DNA of 8,118 nucleotides, taken from positions 1 to 8,118 of the forward strand of contig WQZT01000067.1 in NCBI GenBank assembly GCA_009780595.1, written 5' to 3'. Positions 1-5,979 of this stretch are shown piece after piece (positions within the stretch are counted from its first letter, which is position 1; each line of letters opens with the position of its first letter). The notes under the pieces were generated by a model that worked only from the letters and a program-made list of their open reading frames with translations, did no database searches and was not told where the DNA came from. Source of the DNA: Treponema sp. Lineage in GTDB: Bacteria > Spirochaetota > Spirochaetia > Treponematales > Breznakiellaceae. Made by a program: the position numbers and the translations under genes.

Positions 1-710
1 AATCCGTTGTCGATATTTACAACGCTCACGCCAGACGCACAGGAATTGAGCATCGTCAGAAGTGCAGATAGCCCGTGAAACGACGCGCCGTAGCCGACAC
101 TGACGGGAACGGCGATGACCGGGCAATCAACCAGCCCGCCGATAACGCTGGGCAGCGCTCCTTCCATTCCCGCAACTGCGACAATCGCGCGCGCACTCAT
201 GATAACGTCCAGCCGCGCAAGCAAACGGTGCAGCCCCGCGATGCCAACATCGTACACGCGGATAACTTCGTTGCCAAGCGCCTCGGCAGTGAGCGCGGCT
301 TCTTCGGCAACAGGGAGATCGCATGTCCCGCCGGTAGCGATAACAATTTTCCCGATGCCGTTTGGTGCGGGTATTTCGCCGATAATTCCCACACGTGCCA
401 ACTCGTAGTATTTCAGCGTGGGAATATTTTTCTGAACTGCGGCGGCAACCTCCGGCAAGAGGCGCGTTGTTAAAATCAAAGGCTGCCCTTTGTCGAGAAA
501 TGCGTTTGCAATTCCCGTTATTTGCTCCGCCGTTTTTCCTTCACCGTATATTATTTCGGGAATGCCCTGCCGCAACACGCGGTGGTGATCGGGTTTTGCG
601 TAGCCCAAATCCTCGAAGGGTTGCATGCGCAGTTTTAACATCGCGTCCTCAACAGAAAGCGCGCCTTCTTGTACGCTCTTCAAAATCTCAAACGTTTTTT
701 CTTTGCTCAT
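1..710 (-). CDS. larB: LarB, NaAD carboxylase/hydrolase of NPN cofactor synthesis (3' end off window)
   Basis: The minus-strand frame from an ATG at 710 stays open for 236 codons to the window edge. LarB carboxylates the pyridinium ring of nicotinic acid adenine dinucleotide and hydrolyses the phosphoanhydride, giving pyridinium-3,5-biscarboxylic acid mononucleotide and AMP, the substrate of LarE. Its C-terminal half is related to AIR carboxylase (PurE). Seen here: an N-terminal helical segment (residues 1-60), then ATGGTCDLPVAEEAA near 130-145, the GALPSVIGGLVDCPVIAVP stretch, SVGYGASFHG, and NSCASG with Cys224, which fits the catalytic cysteine (Cys221 in Lactiplantibacillus plantarum). The family is about 245 residues, so only around ten are missing. 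The ATG overlaps the larE stop (ATGA), so translation is probably coupled. Identity is secure from these motifs. Confidence 0.93.
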   Translation of the reverse strand, partial: MSKEKTFEILKSVQEGALSVEDAMLKLRMQPFEDLGYAKPDHHRVLRQGIPEIIYGEGKTAEQITGIANAFLDKGQPLILTTRLLPEVAAAVQKNIPTLKYYELARVGIIGEIPAPNGIGKIVIATGGTCDLPVAEEAALTAEALGNEVIRVYDVGIAGLHRLLARLDVIMSARAIVAVAGMEGALPSVIGGLVDCPVIAVPVSVGYGASFHGLSALLTMLNSCASGVSVVNIDNG

Positions 711-1465
711 ACCACACCCTCGTTCCGCCCTTGTAAATCCAAAACGATTTCCTGAAAGTATGGTTTTAATTTTTTAACAACATCCTGCCGCTTTTCAAAA
801 AGCTTCAGCATCTGCTCAGGCGGGAATTGCAGCTTCGCCGCTTCGCCTGATACCCTCACGCGAAAATCGCTAAAGCCAAGCGCAAACAAAACCTCTTCCG
901 CCTGTTCAACGCGCTGTAGCAACTCTTTGGTGATTGTGCGGCCGGAAGGAATGCGCGTGGCAAGGCAGGCATACGCGGGTTTGTCCCACGTTGGCAATCC
1001 GGCTTCTTTTGAAAGGCGGCGAACTTCAGCTTTGGTAATGTCGCATTCCCTCAGCGGCGAGCGAACGGAAAGCTCCGCGAGCGCTTTCATTCCGGGACGG
1101 TCGGCGGCGTCATCAGATGCGTTCGTACCGTCAATGATAAGCGGGATTCCCTCCGCACGCGCCGCATCACGCAGCATTCCAAAAATCGCGGTTTTGCAAA
1201 AATAGCAGCGGTTGTCGGGATTGGCGGCAACCTGCGCGTTGCTTAAAACATCCATTTCCAGCACGGTCATTTTCGCGCCGATATGCGCCGCCACATTGCG
1301 CGCGTCCCGCAATTCAAACTCCGGCTGAAATGCCGTCTTTACAAAGTAGGCTTTCACGTTCGCGCCGTACCGCAAAGCCGCGTACAGCAAATACGAAGAA
1401 TCCACGCCGCCTGAAAACCCAAGCGCGACAACGGGATTTTCTTTGAAAAATTGTTCCAGCGTCAT
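707..1465 (-). CDS. larE: LarE, ATP-dependent sulfur insertase of NPN cofactor synthesis
   Basis: This 252-residue PP-loop protein adenylates the carboxylates of the LarB product and replaces them with thiocarboxylates, yielding P2TMN, to which LarC adds nickel. The N-type ATP pyrophosphatase loop GFSGGVDSS lies at residues 16-24, and DGTNASDD at 112-119 matches the family. Cysteines stand at 87 and 90 (CYFCK) and at 167 (AYACLATR); Cys167 occupies the place of the sulfur-donating cysteine of L. plantarum LarE. A CxxC plus this cysteine is the arrangement of the [4Fe-4S]-dependent LarE type, which does not sacrifice its own sulfur; the cluster is inferred, not shown. The ATG is preceded seven bases upstream by GAGGG (1473-1477). 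The stop TGA overlaps larB by four bases. A close relative in the ExsB/TilS-like PP-loop group is less likely given the larB neighbour. Confidence 0.93.
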   Translation of the reverse strand: MTLEQFFKENPVVALGFSGGVDSSYLLYAALRYGANVKAYFVKTAFQPEFELRDARNVAAHIGAKMTVLEMDVLSNAQVAANPDNRCYFCKTAIFGMLRDAARAEGIPLIIDGTNASDDAADRPGMKALAELSVRSPLRECDITKAEVRRLSKEAGLPTWDKPAYACLATRIPSGRTITKELLQRVEQAEEVLFALGFSDFRVRVSGEAAKLQFPPEQMLKLFEKRQDVVKKLKPYFQEIVLDLQGRNEGVV

Positions 1466-1477
1466 AGTTTTTCCCTC

Positions 1478-1549
1478 TTTTAATCAATCTTATTTTAATC
1501 GCTTTTATTTTAATCGATCTTAATTGATCTGAACAGCCTTAATCAATCA
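1478..1549. repeat. AT-rich short tandem repeats upstream of larE
   Basis: On the plus strand TTTTAATC occurs at 1478-1485, 1493-1500 and 1508-1515, an exact 15-bp period. A related ten-base unit TAATYRATCT occurs at 1481, 1511 and 1521 and nearly again at 1540. The array lies between the stop of the broken lipoprotein gene (1539-1541) and the larE ribosome binding site (1473-1477), so it occupies the place of the larE promoter and leader. It may be an operator array or only low-complexity slippage; nothing in the sequence identifies a binding protein. Confidence 0.65.
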
Positions 1550-2004
1550 CAACAAATCTGCGCCCGTTAACTTCGGTTACAAACGAATTTATTCCGTACA
1601 CAGCAAAAATTGCTTCTTCCGTAATTATTGATTCATCGCCGAAGCGAAACATCTCGCCGCCCGTTATAGGTGACCGTGCCCGCGTACACCCGCAGTTTTT
1701 CGCTATCGGGAATATCGCTCGTACGCCACTGAAGTTCCGCTTTGTTCGCCAGAAACCAACAACAAGCATCGTGCGAAAACGGCTGTGATAGACCGGGTTG
1801 TAATCCCGCAGTACAGCGATATTTTTGGCATCGAACTGCTCAGCACCAGCCAACATATCCATCACGCGAGGTACGCGGCAATACGCGGCGCACATGAGGA
1901 TTGCAGGCGGCAAACCCCGCCAACAGCAGCAAGAAGATCGCGATTTTTACGACAGTTGCGACAACTATAGTTTTTGAAATTGGCTGTACGACAGGCAGTT
2001 TCAT
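1539..2004 (-). pseudogene. Lipoprotein gene broken by several frameshifts, function unknown
   Basis: The gene begins at an ATG (2004-2002) with AGAGG a few bases upstream. It opens with MKLPVVQPISK, a hydrophobic stretch IAIFLLLLAG, and the lipobox-like end GFAAC, i.e. a type II signal peptide with Cys34. After CNPH this frame soon stops (about 1840), but coding character continues in a second frame (VPRVMDMLAGAEQFDAKN, LRDYNPVYHS). It then returns to the first frame (AELQWRTSDIPDSEKL, VYAGTVTYNG, about 1752-1665) and ends in the second (GEMFRFGDESII, VNGRRFVVID, stop at 1539-1541). Three single-base indels, near 1895, 1753 and 1665, would reconcile it. I recognise no family. The IS remnant begins about 34 bases upstream and probably removed the promoter, which would explain the decay. 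Sequencing indels are the alternative. Confidence 0.6.
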
Positions 2005-2037
2005 ATTTCCTCTATAAAATAAATAGAAAATGTGAAT

Positions 2038-2058
2038 GAATTGAGAACCTGTGTTCAG
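2038..2058 (+). repeat. Proposed left terminal inverted repeat of the IS remnant
   Basis: The sequence contains GAGAACCTGTGTTCAG, and matches the reverse complement of 2719-2739 at 15 of 21 positions, with the inner TGTGTTCAG / TGTATTCAG nearly identical. It lies about 37 bases before the transposase start. The match is imperfect, and the outer limit is uncertain. Confidence 0.4.
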
Positions 2059-2094
2059 TAAAGAGAGAAAAGTACTGAAATAGAAAATGATGTA

Positions 2095-2722
2095 TTGAGA
2101 TATGGAACTGATTTGAAGGACAGCCAGCGGGCGCTTATCGAGCACATTTTCAAGAATAACAAAGGCGCAAACATCGTGAAGCACAACAAGCGTGACCTGG
2201 TAAACGCCATGCTGCGGCATCTGGCAAGTGGGAAGCGGCGATGAATGCGCTTGTCACCAAAACCCGCATGGATGCCGGGCGAAAATAGGGATCTACCTAC
2301 GGGATAATCGACTCACAGAGCGTAAAACCAGTTTCCGCCAACGAGGGCAGGGGCTTTGACGGCGGGAAAAAAGTCAAATGGCGTAGGCGACACATAGTGG
2401 TGGACACAATGGGAACCCTGCTTGCAGTGTCCGTTCATGCCGCCAACATCCACGACACGAAATCAGAGATACCCCCTGCGGAGAAAGCGTTTTCAAAGCA
2501 CTCTGTGCTTATGGGGTTTTGCGACGAATGGGGATACCGAAAGACATTTCGCAAAGGATAAAACCAGCATTTGAGGTGTTGCCTCTGCATTGGGTGGTAG
2601 GGCGCACCTTTTCATGTGCAAACCATTCACGAAGGCTCTCCAAGGACTACGAGATCAAGGTAGCGTACAGTGAAACTACATTCATTGTCTCACATCTGTA
2701 TACTTTGCTTAGGCGCTGCTGA
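2095..2722 (+). pseudogene. IS5-family transposase, degraded
   Basis: Three pieces of one transposase are readable. The N-terminal part starts at a TTG (2095) with RYGTDLKDSQRALIE and runs to a stop at 2242-2244. The next part lies in another frame from 2241 (MNALVTKTRMDAGR), after a gap of about 50 missing codons. It contains a stop at 2286-2288, then IIDSQSVKP with the first catalytic aspartate, GRGFDGGKKVK, RRRHIVVDTMGTLLAV and CDEWGYRKTF around the second aspartate, and ends at 2559-2561. The C-terminal part, in a third frame from about 2545, reads FEVLPLHWVVGRTFS, HSRRLSKDYE and LYTLLRRC. The family has WVVERTF here; the catalytic glutamate is glycine (WVVGRTF). The enzyme is therefore doubly dead. 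Confidence 0.85.
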
Positions 2723-2739
2723 ATACAATTTCTAATTTG
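2719..2739 (-). repeat. Proposed right terminal inverted repeat of the IS remnant
   Basis: This is the partner of 2038-2058 (15 of 21 matches as inverted repeats). It begins within the last codons of the transposase, CTGAATACAATTTCT, as is common for compact IS5-family elements. Limits are uncertain. Confidence 0.4.
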
Positions 2740-2779
2740 TTATTCGTAATAAGGGGTAAGTTCCCCGAGATAACGTTTG

Positions 2780-3988
2780 TCAATCCAGGCGCATTTCAAG
2801 CAGTACAAAAGCGGTCTGGGTTTTCGGGTTGTAAACGTGCTCGACGATTCGGTAATTAAGCCGCTGAAGCGCCTCTGTCCGTATCCGCTCATCAATTATC
2901 GTGCCTACATTGGTAGTAATTTCTGTTGTAGTAGCAGCGATGTGTACCATTACCTGATCCGCAAGGTTGGCGGCAGCGGCAGCTTCCGCCATGGTAAAGG
3001 CAACTTCCTGCACCGCAAAAGTTTTTTCCCCGGTTGCAAACATAAAGCCCGCCCTCCGTGGTAGGCGCAAGTACCACGGCGGGAAATCCGCGGAATTGGG
3101 GCGCGGGAGGGCGCGCACGGCAGCTCTTCCTGCGCTGATAATGTCGTCTGCCGTATCGGGAATGTTTGCATTGGGGAATTCTCCCGCCCGGATTGTCGTT
3201 CCGGAAAAAATCTGCGGACCGGCCGCCTGATCAACTCCCAGCCCGGCGGTGCGGGTAATTTCTTCCATAGTGATTCCCAGTCCAGGAATAACGGTTCCTT
3301 CAATAGAAACGCTTGTCGAGAAATTCTGGCTTGAGAAGCCGCCCATTTCCATGACGGTGGTCATATCCATGCCGAAAGAAAATGTGCCGTCGGGATGTAT
3401 CAACGTTGGCCAGGGCGTAAATCCGGTTTCTTCATCGTCAAGAAAACTCCAGGTATAAAAACCGTTGCTGATTTTTACCAGTTGCTGCCTGCTTGTCCCC
3501 GAATCCGTCAGGTGGAAAACGCCGTCAAACTGCCGCCCGCCTCTGGCAGAAGCGGGGAGAGGTGCAAGCTTTCCCTTGACAAAAACGCTGTTTAATCTGC
3601 CGTGCTCTTCATGGAGACCGCTCCATTGAAACGTTCCGTCGTTGCTTACAGTTCCCCGTATCGAAATATTTTGCGCGCTGCTGATTTCGCCCGCATCATT
3701 AATTTGTAATTCAACCCCAGTTACCGGATCGAACAGGGCGCCATTGTCAACGCGGGCAACCACACCAGTGTATTTCCACGTAAGTTCCTGCACCATCGGC
3801 ATTCCGGACATGGCAAAAAAATTATATTCGTCTTCGATGCCTTTTAAGCGGCGGGTAAAATCGTACTGATACCAGCCATTGGTCAAGGGGAGAATAGTTG
3901 CCCTGTGAGCTTCGTCAGCGGGCTGCATCGTCCCGCAGGAGAAAACAAAAATTGCCGTAAGTGTGGCAGAAAACAACAAACGCTTCAT
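2780..3988 (-). CDS. Putative outer-surface or periplasmic lipoprotein with LPP20-like C-terminal domain
   Basis: A 402-residue protein of unknown function. The start at 3988 gives a short type II signal peptide (MKRLLFSATL, hydrophobic core, VFSC with Cys18), a permissive lipobox of spirochaetal kind. Residues about 35-140 and 172-240 look like two diverged copies of one beta-rich unit: NGWYQYDF and NGFYTWSF open them, and SIRGTV and SIEGTV recur near their ends. The C-terminal part (about 300-402) has PPWYLRLP, then the alanine-rich helix FTMAEAAAAANLADQV, then IDERIRTEALQRL and a closing strand ending in FVLLEMRLD. This layout resembles the LPP20 lipoprotein family, many of which are spirochaetal or epsilonproteobacterial envelope proteins. 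The frame is open to 4156, but that extension has no ribosome binding site and lacks a signal peptide at its start. The gene appears monocistronic. Confidence 0.8.
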   Translation of the reverse strand: MKRLLFSATLTAIFVFSCGTMQPADEAHRATILPLTNGWYQYDFTRRLKGIEDEYNFFAMSGMPMVQELTWKYTGVVARVDNGALFDPVTGVELQINDAGEISSAQNISIRGTVSNDGTFQWSGLHEEHGRLNSVFVKGKLAPLPASARGGRQFDGVFHLTDSGTSRQQLVKISNGFYTWSFLDDEETGFTPWPTLIHPDGTFSFGMDMTTVMEMGGFSSQNFSTSVSIEGTVIPGLGITMEEITRTAGLGVDQAAGPQIFSGTTIRAGEFPNANIPDTADDIISAGRAAVRALPRPNSADFPPWYLRLPRRAGFMFATGEKTFAVQEVAFTMAEAAAAANLADQVMVHIAATTTEITTNVGTIIDERIRTEALQRLNYRIVEHVYNPKTQTAFVLLEMRLD

Positions 3989-3995
3989 ACCGTAC

Positions 3996-4024
3996 ATTGT
4001 AATATCTGTCATGAAAAACATCAA
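3996..4024 (-). promoter_or_regulatory. Predicted sigma70-type promoter of the LPP20-like lipoprotein
   Basis: Read on the minus strand, TTGATG (4024-4019) and TACAAT (4001-3996) are separated by exactly 17 bases. The likely transcription start, seven bases after the -10, is the A of the ATG at 3988. The mRNA would be leaderless, which fits the lack of a Shine-Dalgarno sequence before that ATG. Predicted from consensus only. Confidence 0.5.
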
Positions 4025-4054
4025 TCGCCGTTTTCTGTCGTAGAGTTTCAGCTG

Positions 4055-4095
4055 TTCACAGAGGCTTGCGCGGGGGCAGAACAAAATAGTAAACT
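4055..4095 (+). promoter_or_regulatory. Repeated promoter-like element, copy 1 (before the J-like/HIRAN genes)
   Basis: This 41-bp sequence matches 6078-6118 without gaps at 35 of 41 positions. The shared core CACAGAGGCTTGCGCGGGG contains TTGCGC (4066-4071) as a possible -35, followed after 18 bases by TAAACT (4090-4095) as a -10. Its position, about 80 bases before a GTG start on the same strand, and its repetition before smc support a promoter reading. Similarity trails on past the -10 with small gaps. Confidence 0.55.
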
Positions 4096-4165
4096 GGGTG
4101 CGCGTACAGTGAGTGCCGCCGATGCCGTTCTGGCGAGAGCAATGTACGCTGTGCACTTTCTACGT

Positions 4166-4169
4166 GAGG
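4166..4169 (+). promoter_or_regulatory. Ribosome binding site fixing the GTG start
   Basis: GAGG within TGAGGTGA lies six bases before the GTG at 4176. The first in-frame ATG (4218) has no such site, so the GTG is preferred. Confidence 0.7.
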
Positions 4170-4175
4170 TGAACT

Positions 4176-4904
4176 GTGGATAGCAACGACAGCGCGGGCA
4201 TAGTTTCAGACAGATTCATGACGCTCTATCCGAGTTTTGAAAAACTTAAACGTGATATTGATGTATTACGCGCGAATATTTCAGCGATTGTTTTCGAGCG
4301 AGACGAACTGCTGTACCACAGATGTAAAAATCTTGAAATGGCGTATATGCTTTCCGTTGGCGTGCTTGAGTATAAAGTGTATGAACTTGACTGTGCCATT
4401 CTAAGATTAAGGCGGAAGATCGAGCTTCTTCAGGCAAAAAAGAACAGGCAGGAAAAAATCAACATCGTTAAAATCGAAGAAAAACTGGATGCCGAATTTG
4501 AGGAATACCAAGCCAAACTGGATGAGGAAATCCACAAAATGAACGCTGCTATTGAGCGCGGTAGAAACTGCGTTCTTGAAAAAGAAGAAATACTAGAACT
4601 AAAAAAACTGTACCGCGTTATTGTTAAAACGCTGCATCCTGATTTGCATACCAATCTGAGCTGTGAAAAGATAAAACTGTTTTACAATGCTGTCGCTGCT
4701 TATGAAAACGGCGATCTGGATCAATTGAGGATTATATCCGCGATGACTTCGCCGCAGGTTTTTCAGGATGAATTAAGCGGCGGGATCGAACCCTTGCAGC
4801 GGGAAAAACCGGCTGGAAAAATTGCTGGAAAAGGTACAAGGCGACATACAGACCATCAAATCGCGTTTCCCTTATACAGTACGGGATATTGTCGAAAGTC
4901 CTGA
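4176..4904 (+). CDS. Coiled-coil protein with J-domain-like HPD segment (frameshifted near the C-terminus)
   Basis: As read, 242 residues from a GTG with a good ribosome binding site. Residues about 20-135 are charged and helical, with long heptad-like stretches (LRLRRKIELLQAKKN, IEEKLDAEFEEYQAKLDEE), so a coiled coil is likely. Residues 138-187 resemble helices II and III of a J-domain: LKKLYRVIVKTLHPDLHTN with His154-Pro155-Asp156, the tripeptide that stimulates Hsp70 ATPase, then KIKLFYNAVAAYENGDLDQL. The usual helix I with the YEILG-type start is missing, so this is J-like rather than a standard DnaJ. From about residue 210 the frame loses protein character and stops at 4904, while a plausible C-terminus continues in another frame to 5007. 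No transmembrane segment or signal peptide is seen, so it is probably cytoplasmic. A DnaK partner is inference. Confidence 0.7.
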   Translation: MDSNDSAGIVSDRFMTLYPSFEKLKRDIDVLRANISAIVFERDELLYHRCKNLEMAYMLSVGVLEYKVYELDCAILRLRRKIELLQAKKNRQEKINIVKIEEKLDAEFEEYQAKLDEEIHKMNAAIERGRNCVLEKEEILELKKLYRVIVKTLHPDLHTNLSCEKIKLFYNAVAAYENGDLDQLRIISAMTSPQVFQDELSGGIEPLQREKPAGKIAGKGTRRHTDHQIAFPLYSTGYCRKS

Positions 4905-5007
4905 AAAGATGGAGAAACTCAAAATGGAACTTGAAGACCGCATACATTATCTCAACGAAACATTTGGCGCATACGCTGGGCGGATAGCCGAACTGACGGG
5001 GGAATAA
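4804..5007 (+). other. Displaced C-terminal coding segment of the J-like gene (frame +1)
   Basis: From the A5 run at 4804-4808 the frame one base ahead reads NRLEKLLEKVQGDIQTIK, SRFPYTVRDIVESPEK and MELEDRIHYLNETFG, and ends AELTGE at a TAA (5005-5007). This amphipathic helical sequence continues the coiled-coil style of the upstream protein far better than the KPAGKIAGKGTRRHTDHQ that the annotated frame gives. Removing one A joins them as LQRENRLEKLLEK, for a protein of about 276 residues. No ribosome binding site precedes it, so it is not a separate gene. A recent mutation, a sequencing error in the homopolymer, or programmed +1 frameshifting are all possible. Confidence 0.65.
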
Positions 5008-5408
5008 TGAGCGGAGAACTGACAAAAAGCCCCGGCACTATTATCGATTTGTTTCATGGCCTGGGCGGAAATACATCTGTGCCGAAGCCATTTGAGCGTG
5101 ATATATTTCTTTTTGACACCTTTGTCGCAGGAACAGGTTTTGTTGTCGGTATCGAGGAGTTAGAAAGCCACATGAGCGTTGGCGATAAACTTGAATTCTA
5201 CCGGGAACCGAACAACCCTTACGATGAACGCGCCATTGTGGTTAGAACTATAGCCGGAGCAAAGATCGGCTATGTACCGAAAGCGGGCAATCTGATATTT
5301 TCGCGCCTTATGGATGCGGGAAAACTGCTTTTTGCGCGTATAGTCTCCAAATACCCTAATGAAGGCTGGCCTGAAATCGAGATAAAAGTATTTTTGCACG
5401 ATGAATAG
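5007..5408 (+). CDS. Stand-alone HIRAN-domain protein
   Basis: A 133-residue protein whose residues about 37-130 match the HIRAN domain. FDTFVAGTGFVVGI opens it, LEFYREPNNPYDERAIVV (62-79) carries the diagnostic REPxNPYDxxAI motif, and AKIGYVPKAGNLIFSRLMDAGK (85-106) follows. In eukaryotic HLTF this fold binds 3'-OH single-stranded DNA ends; bacterial stand-alone members have been suggested to recognise damaged or stalled DNA, so a DNA-binding role here is inference from the family. The first 36 residues are unassigned. The ATG overlaps by one base the TAA that ends the displaced J-like frame (TAATG), with a G-rich ribosome binding site at 4998-5002, so the two genes form a coupled operon. 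After the stop there is a T7 run (5419-5425) but no strong hairpin. Confidence 0.85.
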   Translation: MSGELTKSPGTIIDLFHGLGGNTSVPKPFERDIFLFDTFVAGTGFVVGIEELESHMSVGDKLEFYREPNNPYDERAIVVRTIAGAKIGYVPKAGNLIFSRLMDAGKLLFARIVSKYPNEGWPEIEIKVFLHDE

Positions 5409-5497
5409 TTCAATTACGTTTTTTTATACTTTCATATTTTTAAGCGTTTCGTTCACTGTTTTCTCCTGATTGTCAATTTTTTACATAGGGGCGGTCA

Positions 5498-5513
5498 TTC
5501 TATCCTCATAGAA
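5498..5513. repeat. Small perfect inverted repeat in the 5409-5588 intergenic region
   Basis: TTCTAT and ATAGAA are separated by CCTC, a six-base stem with a four-base loop. No T-tract follows on either strand, so it is not a standard terminator. It may be an operator half-site pair or chance. The rest of this 180-bp gap is AT-rich with no readable gene. Confidence 0.3.
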
Positions 5514-5552
5514 GGAAAGATAACTGTTATTACATGTTTGCCTGCCATGCGC

Positions 5553-5558
5553 TATACT
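5553..5558 (+). promoter_or_regulatory. Possible -10 element for the small membrane protein
   Basis: TATACT lies 31 bases before the ATG at 5589, a normal leader length. No good -35 is found 16-18 bases upstream (TTACAT at 5530-5535 is a weak candidate). Confidence 0.3.
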
Positions 5559-5588
5559 GTTATTAAGTTTTGTTTATATGGAGGCGGT

Positions 5589-5969
5589 ATGACCGGTTGG
5601 CAAGCGGCAGTTTTAGCCGTGTATCTTGGCAGCAAATTGGACAAGCAGAATCGACGGGCTGAAGCCGAGGAACGGGCGAGGGAAAAAGCTGAAACAGAGG
5701 CTTTAATACGTGAAATTGACCCCAAATATGCGGCATACAGGGAAGCCGAACAGCAGAAATGGGAAGAAATATACAAGGCAAATCGGGAAGCCGAAGCCAA
5801 AAAACCTCCTCTGACCCACAAGCAAAAAATAAGAGCGGCATTGTTCTCGATTTCTATGCTGGGCAGTCTTGTCGCTACAGTTGCCTTCCTCGCTAAAGGG
5901 CAGTTTTTACTTGGTCTGCTTTTTGTTTTAGTTGCTTTTTTTTCTTTGGGATTCAAAGAAACAGAATAA
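5589..5969 (+). CDS. Small two-pass membrane protein, unknown function
   Basis: A 126-residue protein that I do not recognise. The ATG at 5589 follows GGAGG (5580-5584) by four bases; the frame extends upstream to 5538 but without a ribosome binding site. Residues 1-14 (MTGWQAAVLAVYLG) are mildly hydrophobic. Residues 15-75 are a highly charged helix rich in Glu, Lys, Arg and Ala (RRAEAEERAREKAETEAL), likely a coiled coil. After a short KKPPLTHKQK linker come two hydrophobic segments, about 83-103 (ALFSISMLGSLVATVAFLA) and 105-122 (QFLLGLLFVLVAFFSLGF), then FKETE. With the linker positive charges inside, the helical domain would be cytoplasmic. It stands alone between two intergenic regions, so context gives no clue to its role. 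Confidence 0.65.
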   Translation: MTGWQAAVLAVYLGSKLDKQNRRAEAEERAREKAETEALIREIDPKYAAYREAEQQKWEEIYKANREAEAKKPPLTHKQKIRAALFSISMLGSLVATVAFLAKGQFLLGLLFVLVAFFSLGFKETE

Positions 5970-5979
5970 TCCATACCTA

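Larger units (their letters stand above)
2038..2739 (+). mobile_element. IS5-family insertion sequence remnant
   Basis: The segment holds a decayed IS5-type DDE transposase on the plus strand, bounded by two imperfect 21-base inverted repeats. At about 700 bp it is shorter than a usual IS5-family element of this kind (roughly 800-1000 bp), in line with an internal deletion of about 50 codons. No convincing target-site duplication is visible. It lies between two minus-strand lipoprotein genes, directly upstream of the broken one. The element can no longer move by itself. Confidence 0.75.

Noticed and set aside
75..736. Plus-strand open frames opposite larB
   Set aside because: They are antisense shadows of a well-supported larB and lack ribosome binding sites and recognisable domains.
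1478..1549. CRISPR-like array
   Set aside because: Units are 10-15 bases, contiguous and AT-rich, with no spacers and no cas genes.
2753..2766. GGGG/CCCC hairpin as a terminator for the minus-strand lipoprotein
   Set aside because: Only four base pairs with a six-base loop and no clean T-run after it.
3989..4156. N-terminal extension of the LPP20-like lipoprotein to 4156
   Set aside because: It would bury the signal peptide inside the protein, lacks a ribosome binding site, and covers the predicted promoters of both divergent genes.
5552..5974. Minus-strand open frames opposite the small membrane protein
   Set aside because: Serine- and leucine-rich antisense translation with no start signal; the plus-strand frame has the ribosome binding site and membrane segments.
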